From the NCBI GenBank assembly GCA_022578965.1, contig MU400540.1, positions 124,001 through 188,000 on the forward strand: a DNA stretch of 64,000 nucleotides, in the 5' to 3' direction. Made by a program: the position numbers and the translations under genes. Each line of letters begins with the position of its first letter. The first letter of the stretch is position 1. The DNA is from Xylaria sp. FL1777. Taxonomy: Eukaryota > Ascomycota > Sordariomycetes > Xylariales > Xylariaceae. The notes beneath the pieces were generated by a model. It saw only the letters and a program-made list of their open reading frames with translations. It had not been told where the DNA came from and did no database searches. Below are positions 48,301-58,731 of this stretch, one piece after another.

Positions 48301-49113
48301 AGAAAAGAGATAACTTTGCATTAAAGTCTCTCTTTCTTCATAAGCGGAAACTACTGGAACCTTGAGGTTGAGAAGTTCAAATGTCTTACAAACGTGTATG
48401 AGTGCTGTAATATCCCCGTGACTCGATAAACTTCTCCCGAACCCTTTGTTTTGACAGTTCAACAATAGGTCAAACGTCTTTTTGGATTCTAGCTGATCAG
48501 TGACTAAATGTGGTGCGCCTAGGAATACGGCTCCGGATACAACATCAATTACTAGGCGATATCGAACATGCTGCTCTCTGCAAATACATAATGCCTGAGA
48601 AAGTTTAATTTTGATTCGAACTCGGGGTCAAAGGTTCCATTACCTGTTTTAAAACAAACCCCCCTGTACCATGGCAAATGAAGACGAGCGGCAGCTTTCT
48701 CTATTATCATATCGAGTCAGAGTCCGCATCCTAGGTTCGAGGGCTCAACGCACCTGGGCTTGCGCACAGTGGTTATACACAGCATACAACAGATTGACGC
48801 CTTCATCGAGGAGGAATTGCGCAAAGGATTGCCCACGCCTCGTGCTATAGCTAAACTCCCATATGGCTGCATCAGGTGTAGTATCAACAGTGAGCTTCTG
48901 AAGCCATGAAACACCGTCCGTATCTACCCACTCCGACGAGCCACATAGTCCAGCAGACGAGATGACAATGATACTATCGTTCCTATTAATTTGCGTTGTG
49001 ATTGATCATGAAAAGAGCTCAACAACTCACTCTAGCGTTCGTAGCGACTCATCGGGCAGCGTGTGCCCTTGAAGCAATGTAAGCATATTCTTCAAATGGG
49101 GTCCATGGGCCAT
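45337..49113 (-). CDS. NLR: alpha/beta-hydrolase (SesB-like) + NB-ARC + TPR
   Basis: A fungal STAND-class NTPase of the kind used in heterokaryon incompatibility and defence. Nine exons fit in phase: 49113-49031, 48982-48754, 48700-48644, 48594-48271, 48203-48023, 47970-46437, 46381-45872, 45825-45634 and 45577-45337 (1116 aa). Residues about 28-285 are an alpha/beta-hydrolase of the SesB type: NDSIIVISSAGLCGSSEWVD, the elbow VFICHGTGGFVLKQ, then GAVFLGAPH and a final His region (CHLDHFDICR). The elbow has Thr where classical lipases have Ser. The NB-ARC follows: P-loop GLGGIGKTE (about 420), Walker B LIIFDNVD (about 506), GSVLVTSRD (about 528) and GLPLAI. TPR-like helices fill about 800-1116 (ELGYAYNEIGVAYGNENM, KILYGLGNVLESQGRFDES). 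No lesion was found. The first exon is the weakest part; an earlier start is possible. Confidence 0.85.
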
Positions 49114-50259
49114 GGCCCGATAAGCAGCCTCTATGCCGAGTAGTAGACGGCTAGGCAGATCTGAGAATTTTATCAGAGTACCAACATATACTCAATAGAG
49201 CCCGCCAGATGTAGATATTGAACGATCCCCCCACGCGCTACCCCGCCCACCCGGCTCACATTACCAGAGCCTCGCCTCTGGATTTATGCAAGATGTCCAT
49301 CCCACGCTCTTATCTCTGTAGACCGGTATGTAGGGTCGGTCTGCAGGGAATAGGGTTCACTGCAGCTGCAATTCTCGGGCGGGAATCCCGGCCGATAAAC
49401 ACACCCCGTAGCCAACCGGAACAGAAATACATGCATCCGTCTGTGTTGCAACGGAATCGATTGGGAAGCTATGTTGACTGATGGACGATTGGTCTCCTTC
49501 ATTCTACCATGTAACTACCGTTGCGGCTCTTACTGCAGAGAACGGCGAACAACGAGACGCGTAGGCAGTCGCCTCACCGTTTCTATAAGTTGCCCAAGCG
49601 CCCAACTCGTCATCTTAGCTCATATTACTAAAACCAAACTAATACTGTCACAATCTTATCACTGCTCTGTTCAAAGATCAGGCTCCTTCTTCGGTTGCAT
49701 GTGAGTTGCATTTCAAACTTCATTGGTGCCAGCAGATTTTAATACGACCAAGCAGTCCCAAGTTCTACCATGCCTTCTAACGTGGGCACCAAGCTCCAAC
49801 CTTGGAAAGCCGGCTGGCTAGCCCGCAACGCGATGGGCGTTCAGAAAACGGCCCCCAAGGGCACTAGTCATGGCACCCAGAAAGGTGACCAAGTCGTTAT
49901 TGCCGGTTTCACGAGCGGTATTTCTATCAAGATGACTCCTGAAAAGAGTCAGTGAATGGACTCAAGTGTCCTGAGCGACACTACATTGGTTTCGTACTTT
50001 GCGGTGGAAGCCGGAGCAACATAATGCTGGACATGCAGTAAGGTACAGGACTTGAAGCAATACAACAATCCATTCGGCCCACTTGAATATGTACTGAAAT
50101 TTCTCTTACGGTTCCTGGAGGCGTCCCATTGAGAGTAGTTGAGCATATGTCAGAACCTAGGTAGGGCATATGAGGAATACTAGTTGTTGCGTAACCAGCC
50201 TAACAAACCCTAAATCAGTAAGCTCTGCCATACACGAGGCACTTCCTGTGTGATAGGTT
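49114..50259. other. Intergenic upstream of NLR
   Basis: Contains the NLR promoter and one small frame listed separately. Frames at 49218-49502 on both strands overlap and have no motif. Confidence 0.4.
49770..49955 (+). CDS. Small hypothetical protein (61 aa), doubtful
   Basis: Not recognised. A short, basic, Gly/Lys-rich frame (start MPSNVGTKLQPWKAGWLARN) ending in a small hydrophobic stretch (VVIAGFTSGISIKM). There is no signal peptide. It could be a real small gene or a remnant; nothing around it decides. Confidence 0.22.
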   Translation: MPSNVGTKLQPWKAGWLARNAMGVQKTAPKGTSHGTQKGDQVVIAGFTSGISIKMTPEKSQ

Positions 50260-51369
50260 TTATATCCGTTTTCCATAAACAGAACCAACCTCTTCAGGAA
50301 AATCTTCATCGACGGGTCCCCAAAAGATAAACGCCCTAGACTCAATAGACTCTCTTGGAATAACCGGTGCTTCGTTTGGTAGAAGGGGGAAGGAAGCATG
50401 GGGGCATGCTGGGCTTTGTAAGCCCCTAATTATATACTCGGTGTACATTCCGACTTACGTCCAGTGGCTCCGCCGTCTGAGTCGATACATTTGAAGACCA
50501 TAGTTTCGGTTTCCTGCATCGCTGAGAAGTAGTACCATTGATGGTTAGGATTGTGATGAACGAGGACGTTCTCGTAAGCCCATTCAGGGTAAACGGCATC
50601 TGAGACCTCGCCGTCACGTTCTTGGTTGAACGTGCGAGCATCGCATACTGCGAGTGGCCAGTCAAACAGGGGGCCCCTGAGAGGCCGCCAAACACTGTCA
50701 TAACTATGAACGAAAGTTATGCCACTAGAGTGCAGGATGGACATACTTGACAACTTGCCACCGATGTTTTAGGATCTCCTCTGCACGGGCGCCATAGAAA
50801 GTTCGCAGCATTTTAATCGCCTCATTCTGGGCGAAATCTGGGGCAGATAATTAGTAGCGGATGATCTCTTTGCACTTGGGCCACATTTTCAAACCTAGGT
50901 GCACAAGTGTTGCCGGCTGCTGGCTACTATATTCTTGCCCTGTGGAAAGAGGGAATTCGGCATGTCGCCTCCTGACCTGCTTCCAAATTAAGGACATTTG
51001 CGGTCAGCAAATGCAACTATAGAATGTACCCACGGCATAATCAACCACGCGGACGTGACGAGCATGAAAAATTCTCTTCAGGTGTGTTTGAAGCTCTGTG
51101 GCATAGATAGATTCAATCTTGGTATGATCACTAAAGTCCGAACAGACCAAAGAGGTGGGAATCCTTGTTAATGTGAACCCGTGCTTCTCCAGGGTCGGGT
51201 TCAGTGGGCGAGCATCTAAGATTCTAACAGGGACCATTGAGATTTTAAGGTTGTGTCGCGGGGAGGAGTCAGGGGGAGTAAAACGAAGACTATAAGGCTT
51301 TATGGTATCATAGATGGCGTCTCGGGCAAGAAAGCCGAGCTGGCTATTGACGGCGTCACACATTGGCAT
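50260..51369 (-). CDS. AsaB/CTB9/CmcJ-like hydroxylase/desaturase, copy A
   Basis: A member of the fungal hydroxylase/desaturase family that includes AsaB (aspergillic acid) and CTB9 (cercosporin) and is related to bacterial CmcJ and GA4-desaturase-like proteins. Members oxidise secondary metabolites; the substrate here is unknown. Five exons in phase: 51369-51034, 50976-50895, 50837-50747, 50694-50459 and 50408-50260, giving 297 aa. Family segments present are FLARDAIYDTIKPYSLRFTP, RRRHAEFPLSTGQEY, HRWQVVNVWRPLRGPLFDWP, LAVCDARTF, NPNHQWYYFSAM and PRESIESRAFIFWGP. The presumed metal-binding residues are not certain in this family, so I do not name them. It lies 506 bases downstream of copy B and in the same orientation. 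The start at 51369 follows from the conserved spacing to the first family motif. Confidence 0.85.
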
Positions 51370-51875
51370 TGTGATTTTTGAGGTAGATGTAGGAATAGGA
51401 AGAAGGGAAATTAAACAGGAGAGGCGAGGCCAACGAAGGAAAATAGGTTTATGTTGAATCCATTGGCAATTGGTTGCAACATTGGCGTACAGTCCGCACG
51501 GTAGATACAGTATAGATACATGTAATCTCCCTTAATCGACTTAGTTCGTACGCCAGCAGAGTTCTCACCTAGGCGAGAACTCTTGCTTCGTACAACCCCT
51601 TTCTTGCTCTTCTTTTTATAGAACAAGGCAGACAGATATAGTACAGTAAATTGTATTTTATCTCAGCACATATGTGTTAGACGTACGATCGTACAGAGTC
51701 CATTCAACATTTATATTTATATATATGGATACCTATCATGGGGTTTTTATCCGGCTTTTTGTACGGTTTTACCTATGGGTACACAGGTAGAAGGACCGCG
51801 CTGCAAAGCAGCACAGCGGGTTATTAATAATAATAAATAATATGGATACCTATCGAATTGGTCGGAACTGTAGGC
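51370..51875. other. Spacer between the two oxygenase genes
   Basis: Promoter of copy A and 3' region of copy B. ATATGGATACCTATC-like sequence occurs at 51725 and again at 51841, 116 bases apart. Between them lies an imperfect hairpin (51796-51820) with GCTGC/GCAGC arms. No gene. Confidence 0.45.
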
Positions 51876-53126
51876 CTACGACATTTGCGCATGCGGCTGG
51901 CAAATATCTCCTACTACTGGGGGATAGTTCTCCATCTCCGCATAAAATACAAAGCATCTACAATCTAGACTCTCTCTCATTTCCTCCCTTGCTGCGGTTG
52001 GATTATAAAATCCTGAATGGGGACAACCTGAGTCGGTGGTATTGCTCAGCAATCTGGAGTTAGGATGAAAGTTTTAAGGCGAAGGGACATCACGTACCAG
52101 CAGTCCGTCCATCCTGACTGTCCGCGCTCTTAAATATAAGAGCTTCCCATGTGTTATGGTCTGGTAAATAATACCACTGAAACTTTGGGTTGTGATACAT
52201 CTGCACGTTCTCTGTGACAAAATCATCGAACACGACATCGCTAGCTACCGTATCTCTCTCCCAATCTACTGATTGGGTGTGACATAAGCCAAGTGGCCAG
52301 TCATTCAGAGGACCCTTGATGGGTTTCCAGATACTGGAAGGGGGAAGACATTACTTAGCCCATGTCTAGACTCTTGACTGATCACTTACTTCACAGCTTG
52401 CCAACGTCCTTTGAGGACTTCTGCGGCACGATCTCCAAAAATCACGTTGATGATGCGCTCGCCTTCCTCAACAGTGAAGTCTAGGATATGAGCACTGAAT
52501 CTACCTCACTTAGGGTTCATCGAGATCCTTACCTATGTGTGCCATTGATGTGGGTTGGTCATATTCGTATTCGTCTCCAGTCGATACTGGGAATGATGGA
52601 TGTCGCTTGCGAACCTATACGCTATGAGATAGAGTAGAAGATACCATCCTCGTTTGAAGGTTAACTAACAGCGTAATCGAGTACGAAGACGTACTTAGCT
52701 CCAAGTTCAGCCTTCAGTGCGTTTTTGACTTCCTGGACGTAAGTGGATTGCACTTTCTCATTGTCCCAGAATTCTTCATACGACAACTGAGACTGGAGTT
52801 GAATGAGCTGAAAACCACATTCATCTAGTTTGAAAGGACCGTCACTAGAGTCCCGCATGCTCTTCACCCTAATCGGACACTTCACTTTTACGAAATTGGT
52901 TTGAGGGATGTTTTCGTCAGGCTGGTAACGCATGGTATACGGCTTCTCTGTATCATAGAGATCGGCCCGGTCCAAGTAGTACATCGAAGATTCAACAATG
53001 TCATGATTTGTTTTTGCTTAACGCTCAGTTGGTCTAGGTTGGCTCATGTGTCAAGACGAGCTTACCTTGAGTCTCTCCAATCTCCTCCAAACGTTGTTGA
53101 TCCGCATGAGATCCGACCAGAGTCAT
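51876..53126 (-). CDS. AsaB/CTB9/CmcJ-like hydroxylase/desaturase, copy B
   Basis: Paralogue of the neighbouring copy A. Six exons in phase: 53126-53066, 53016-52670, 52614-52533, 52480-52390, 52333-52098 and 52027-51876, giving 322 aa. Family segments: YYLDRADLYDTEKPYTMRYQ, RKRHPSFPVSTGDEYEYDQP, GRWQAVNIWKPIKGPLNDWP, LGLCHTQSVDWERD, NPKFQWYYLPDH and REEMRESLDCRCFVFYA. Three internal exons are exactly as long as those of copy A (82, 91 and 236 bases) with identical phases, so the pair is a tandem duplication. Copy B has an additional small 5' exon and a longer C-terminal tail (MENYPPVVGDICQPHAQMS). No lesion was seen. Its substrate is unknown. The neighbouring amidase on the same strand may act in the same pathway (inference). 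Confidence 0.85.
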
Positions 53127-54342
53127 CTTGGGGATATGATGCTGTTCTATGGACTTTGGAATTATATCTATCAGGTCCGTGGTGAGCGAGGGTGCACGAT
53201 TTTCGATCTGCCAGACAAAAGTATACGCGTTTGTGAGTTGCAAAGTAGGTTCACGCGTGCCCGAATGAACCCGTAATAGTCCCCCATTCAAGCTAGTTCA
53301 AGCGTGTGCGAGAAAGCCCGGCTGTCTTCTAGTTGCCGTATCTAACTGCCGCTTGTAACACTGGTCCTGCATGTTCCCACGCTGTCCCCCTCTCACCGAA
53401 CTTCCTGTAGAAACTCCCAGTATAGTCAGTTTGCAAAGTTCTAGGCCAGACGTTCACACTCCTTTTTTATCAACCGTTGCCTCAAGGACTCAGAGTAGGA
53501 TCAGGCTACATTATAGCTTGGTGGCTTGTTTGGGAACTAGTTATTGGTACAGCAGAGCCTCTAAATAGTCGTGGGTGACGTTGATATCCAATACAAATCG
53601 CCGAGGAAGTGGGGGCAAAAGCAACCTTTCAATGCTGTATGAAGCCATTTTGAGGAGGGCGTGTAATTAACAATGCAACACTTATATCCTATCTTCAGGA
53701 GTTAGTGGAAAGATAACAATCATTTCGTTTTCACTCCGTCATGTGTCAAATTCGTATTGGATGTGATTGGTTGATAGAGTGTGTAAATATCTCACTGCAT
53801 TGTTTTTGCACATGTACTAGCATTTTGCTGTTTGCTATTACAATAATTGTTCGGCGCCGAAATAACTGGCGCCTTTGGTCGTCACGCATGTAACCAATGA
53901 GTTGTTGATTTTGTGATCACCGAGAGCTTACATGCCGCATGATGACATATGTATGTGTAGGGGGTTTTTATGCACTTTCTTCCTGATACCTAGCCTTATA
54001 TTTGATAAATCAAATAGTGTGCTATGTACTCCTTCTTTTGTCAATTGTATCGAATGCTAGCCTTACGTATGGTCTCCAGAGATTCTTTCCCACCAATGAA
54101 TGACTAGGGCACTGATCATTGGTCTTGTCGTGCAGGGGCAGGGCAACAGTGGCGTCGTTTTACGATAACCTTTCATTCTATAGTCAGCATTAGTTTTAAT
54201 TACAAACAACACAAATTATTGCTCAATAATCTCTGTGCAACATTATCAGTGTATCCCATTCCGTAAGAGATACCGGCGCGAGCCGTAGCTATATATAGTC
54301 AAATACGAAATGCATTGGTACAATCTCTAGACCCTAGCGCCG
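53127..54342. other. Intergenic, nothing recognised
   Basis: Promoter of oxygenase copy B and about 1 kb of AT-rich sequence down to the amidase stop codon. I see no coding frame or repeat. Confidence 0.45.
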
Positions 54343-56748
54343 TTATTTGAACATGGATGTTCCAGTCTTCACGATTGTTGGCATACCCGACCTTTTCAAA
54401 ACTTTAAGCACCTCATCCATTAGAGCAAGGTCTGTGCCTACAGGGATGTCAGCAATGGCGCCTGGAAAAGGGAGACATAGACAATTCTGACCTGCTGGAC
54501 TCATGACGGCTAGAGCAAACGGGAGCATTTCTTCCTGATCCGTGATACGAGAATGGTAAGGGAGTTCGGCAACTACCAAATGTCTCAGTATGGGCCAATT
54601 CATTTAATATTTACGGTGAAATCCTACTGGGAACTGTAAGAACTGGGGCGTTCATAACTGGCCCTAAAGCCAAGGCATCGATTCCATCCTGGGGAGGGCG
54701 TCGAAATCTAGACACGTATGACATTAGTCAACCTACAATCCTTCAGCATGCTGTTGCTTACGTTGGAAGTTCGTCGCGATATCTCGGGGCCATAGATTCA
54801 AGCGGCATGATGACAAGCGCATTGGAACACTTCCCGGTAAAGACCGTCTGTGTGAGCCATTGCCTAAAGACCTCTATTTTTGCAAAGTCTCTGTCTCTTT
54901 TTTCTTGGGAGATGCTCTTGGCGTATGACCTGAGCGGTGTATTGTCAGTAACGCAGGCCGTTTTGGAACAAGTCAGTAGATCCGAATCATGAGAACTTCA
55001 GGTGCTTGTTTAAGGCCATTCAATTTAACTCACCACATTCTCTGGTTAGGAGGAGAGACGTATGGCGCACAACGAAAGTGTTCCCTGTAACGATCACGAA
55101 AATTATCGCAGTTATGGTAGGCATCGTAGCATTGCCCACTTGTAGCCTGAGTACTGTATCAGTAGTTTACTTACGCAGTGGTCTGAGGAGATGTATACTT
55201 CATTAATGTAATCACGCAACGACAAGCCTCTAGCATCGTATGGGGAAGACTGTTCCCAAGTATCTTGAAATGAACATTCATAGCATCCAATAGCTAAGAC
55301 TACCTTGACTCTCTCGACGAATTTTCTTGCAATCTCGACCTGATTGGGGTCGACAGGAGACCAGTAGTCGGTAGGCCAGATAATTGAAGTAAACGGCTGG
55401 CTAAAGTTCAGTATATACGTGGAGACTAGTAAGGGACTAAGACACAAACCATGGGGTCTTTTTTCAATTTATCAGGCGATAGCCACACGCTGCTAAAGTC
55501 TCTGCATTTCTGCAAATCTCTAGCCAGGACACCAGCTGTATCCCAAGTTCTAGAAAATCAAGTCGGTCAAGCGTCGATAAGAAGTAATATTATCTCTTAC
55601 TGGCAAAATGGCTGAATCCCATCTCGAGAGACCGATCCCATACTAGGACGGAGTCCAAAACATCCGCACCAAAGGGAAGGTCTAGTCACACTAGCCCATG
55701 CTTTTCGCCAAGGCTTTAGCATATTCTCAAAAAGTCGTGTAGTGATTAGCATCGAATTGAACTTACTGTCGGTACCGATGGCAATGTCGAGCCAGTCGTA
55801 CGACGCGATAGCGGCTGCACTTCCAGAACTACTACCCCCTGGCGACTGGTAACCATCTGCACGCGGGTTCCAAGGCGCCGGATAGTCGATGTGTTCGAGG
55901 GGTTCCTCCCAAGTACCGAAGGAATTCATCTTCGTTTTCCCTAATATGACCATTCCGAGATTGATAATGCTTTGAATGCATGACGCTGACTCCAGTGTTG
56001 GGTCATGCATGTCATGAAAAGCTTTGTTGCCTGCAGACATTCTAATGCCCTTTAGATGGATATTGTCTTTAATGACTACGCGGAGTCCGGCAAATGGTGA
56101 GCTGACAGCCTTGCTGGTCTTAATGCGGGAGGGAACAGCAAAGCTGTGAAATTGACTCCCGGGAGTTTTGGAGGAGAAAAGCTCGAAGTGGTCGCGTGAA
56201 CTACAACGTCATTAGTCTTTCTCGTATGGGGTTTCGGCTCAACCTTACGCCATTTGAGGCTTGAGAGTTGCCATGCAAGTTCCACTACTGTCATCTACGA
56301 GTTTCCAGACATCCTTGAGCTCTTCCCCCCAGCAGGCGTATGGACCCGGAAGTAGCAATGGCTCTGAGAGGAATAAAACACGTTTATTGCCTAGCTGAGC
56401 GAGATATTCGTGAGCATCGGCAGAGAGTTCGACGTCGTCTTCAGCAGCACCATGGAAGACGACGGTTTTCAAAAAAGAGGGGTGGAATACATCATCGCTG
56501 TCAATGTAATTATCCACTTCTGATCGAATCCATTCGCCAGACAACTGCGGGATCTTATCCCGGGGAAGTGAGAAGACAGTGATGAGGCCAACGTCCCGTA
56601 GACTGGACACGGCGACCATCTAGGACGCATATAAGCACGAAGAAGCGTCACAACAAAAGGTGATTTTTACCGATGAATTGTTAGGCGCAATGTAATCAGT
56701 CCCAGAGACGGAGAACACATAGCCATCGTCTGTTTGTGTGATTTCCAT
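54343..56748 (-). CDS. Amidase-signature family amidase with fungal N-domain
   Basis: An amidase-signature hydrolase that cleaves C-N amide bonds; substrate unknown. Eleven exons fit in phase: 56748-56671, 56619-56249, 56200-55767, 55700-55601, 55549-55450, 55396-55199, 55146-55034, 54929-54762, 54707-54628, 54572-54492 and 54437-54343 (605 aa). Residues 1-145 are the N-terminal domain typical of one fungal amidase subfamily (MEITQTDDGYVFSVSGTDYI...). The triad is present: Lys194 in VVIKDN, the cis-Ser within SPGGSSSGSAA (271-277), and the probable nucleophile Ser298 in GTDTWASVTRP. Usual GTDTGGS is here GTDTWAS, an uncommon substitution beside the nucleophile. Later segments (CFGLRPSMGSVSRDGIQPF, IIWPTDYWSPVD, SMAPRYRDELP) follow the family order to a short C-terminus. 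Simple six-frame reading suggests a broken gene, but introns explain every break. It lies upstream of the two oxygenases on the same strand. Confidence 0.88.
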
Positions 56749-56894
56749 GGGAATTGACGGTAACGGTCAGGGGACCGCAACTTTGAATGATAAAGTCCAA
56801 GAGCTCTATTCCGCATGACAAAGTCGGTTCAATGTCAGACTTCAGGTAGGAGAGATTTGTATTGCTTTAAATCAGGCTGGGATAGCCCCTGCTA
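56749..56894. promoter_or_regulatory. Amidase promoter region
   Basis: Only about 145 bases separate the amidase start from the foldback element at 56895, so the element lies within the amidase's upstream region. I see no clear TATA box. Confidence 0.35.
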
Positions 56895-57081
56895 TCCCTT
56901 TGGTTGGGGGTTCAGCCGTAATACATAAGAAGTAGAAGGGCAGGACTGCATACATAAACAGATAAACTAATAATACAATTATCCGAGCATCATATTGTAA
57001 TTTCATTGGTTTATCTGCTTATGTATGCAGTCCTGCTATTCTACTTTTTATGTATTGCGGCTGAACCCCCAACCAAAGGGA
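56895..57081. mobile_element. 187-bp foldback element (mariner-type MITE)
   Basis: Two inverted arms of about 73 bases face each other. The left arm starts TCCCTTTGGTTGGGGGTTCA and the right arm ends with its complement. By eye the arms differ at about six positions. The central loop is about 40 bases. TA flanks the element on both sides (56893-56894 and 57082-57083), the target duplication expected of Tc1/mariner transposition. There is no coding capacity, so a transposase must have come from elsewhere. Confidence 0.82.
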
Positions 57082-58202
57082 TAAAGCTGCCTAAGTAAGG
57101 GATGGGGGCTCATTCCGACCACTATTGCTGTCTCTGGTAGTGATGGCACCATGGCTATCGATGTCGTAATTGTAGACATTATGGGGTAGCACGCAGACGC
57201 GATGGTGGAAACGAAGGTGCGGGTTATCGAATGGCGATAGCATTGTGGTGATAGTATTGGGTGCCATGGTGATCGTATAGTATGAAGGTTGTAAAGAGCC
57301 TGCCTACACCTTCAGGGATATTCAGCCTTTGCTCAATACAAAAACTAGGATCACCGCATACTGCGTAGTATAGTACTGCGTACGCATATATACTAGGTCT
57401 CTGGGATGATAAGGCTTTGGCGCCACGCTGGAAAGAAAGAGTACTGTTAACTACAAGGCTGGCATATAAATTAGCCGTTGATCAGTCTTGAAGCTTTTTT
57501 GCCACTCAGTAGCCCATGTTTAGTAAGTAAGAGGTAGATAGAAACTTTCTTATTGCTAATATATTTTCTACTTAGCAGACTGCTACTAAGCTGAAATAGA
57601 ACCTGCCAAGCTGCTAGCAGTTTAGCATAACATTCAAGCCTTTCCTAATTAGGAAATAATTACTGTAAGTAGTAAGTAAAATGCACTGTATTCAATTGTC
57701 CAGGCTATTGCAGACTTCGGGTCCCAACCTTCGTAGGATAACGCATAAAAACTCCCCTGCAGGGGCGGAAAGTCTGGCTAGTTCAAGCTGGCTTAGCGAT
57801 TTTGTAGTTTTAGTGCGCATAAAAAAATATTAATAACATGAAACAATTCTTTATTAGTTAGCTTTTAACATAAAATAAGCAACCATTACCTAGTGGATCA
57901 TTGAATTGCGAATGGCATGTTGAATTGCCAAAAAAAAAAATTGGTAGTACTTCGAAATAAGTAAGGCTACTAATATACGTAGGTATGGACGGAAGTGGAG
58001 TCCGCACGGGTAATAATATAGGTAGAAGTCATCTTGAGCAATCTCAGGTCCTATTGACAATGACGAACGATGACCTCATACTCATCTCTGGACACTGCCT
58101 GGCGAAATGTAATGTGCCAAATGCTATCCCATCATATTCTAAAAAGGGAATAGACATAGTCTCCAGAAACAGACTATAACAACGACATACTTCTGAACGA
58201 CC
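57082..58202. other. Intergenic, nothing recognised
   Basis: About 1.1 kb without a gene. It includes a locally AT-rich part (57480-57960) with an A-run at about 57931. A 64-codon frame at 57985-58179 (+) is unsupported. Confidence 0.45.
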
Positions 58203-58559
58203 ATGTCGGCTCACGGAAGCTCCAACACCGGCTCCAAGGTCTCAACCGGGACCGCATCGGCTGTCACAACCCCCGCCAATGTGGGCATCGGTGGGGACAG
58301 ACCAAAGGTATTTGACGCCGAAGGGATGATCGGAAAGCATTTCACAGGTAAGCAACAGCCAGTCGACTCCCTTCTGCCATAGGCATCCCGGCTCATCCAT
58401 CGGCGCGTGGTAGAACAAGGCGCACTCGGCGGTGCAGCACAGAAGATCGGGGGCCCGTTAGACAAAGAGGGCATGGTTGGCAAGCAGTTCACGGCCGAGG
58501 GCAGCATCGGCGGATCAGTGCAGTCGGCGATGGGAGGCAAAAAGGGGAGGAGCAATTAG
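58203..58559 (+). CDS. Small internally repeated fungal protein (96 aa)
   Basis: A small hydrophilic protein conserved in filamentous ascomycetes, without a known function to my knowledge. Two exons, 58203-58347 and 58414-58559, join in phase (G|AA, Glu). The intron acceptor was chosen to give FTEQGALGG, which matches the repeat. The second half contains a duplicated motif: GMIGKHFTEQGALGG and GMVGKQFTAEGSIGG, separated by AAQKIGGPLDKE. The N-terminal half is Ser/Thr/Gly-rich and probably disordered. There is no signal peptide or membrane segment. It ends Gly-Lys-Lys-Gly-Arg-Ser-Asn. Confidence 0.75.
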
Positions 58560-58580
58560 GCTGGCCCATATTGGATCTCG

Positions 58581-58597
58581 TCAATCAATCAATCAAT
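58581..58597. repeat. ATCA tetranucleotide microsatellite
   Basis: About four tandem copies of TCAA/ATCA just downstream of the 96-aa protein gene, presumably in its 3' untranslated region. Confidence 0.7.
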
Positions 58598-58731
58598 TAG
58601 CCCAGGAGCTGGTTCCTGGCTCGATGTGTAGCATATGTACAACAGCGATAATAATCAGATGGTGAAAAACGATGATAACATCCGAGGAACACTCTATTTC
58701 CCTCTTTCTAATCGGAATCTTCGTTCTCTCG

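Noticed and set aside
54343..56748. Amidase at first looked like a pseudogene with many frame breaks
   Set aside because: All breaks are explained by ten short introns with consistent phase and family-typical junction residues.
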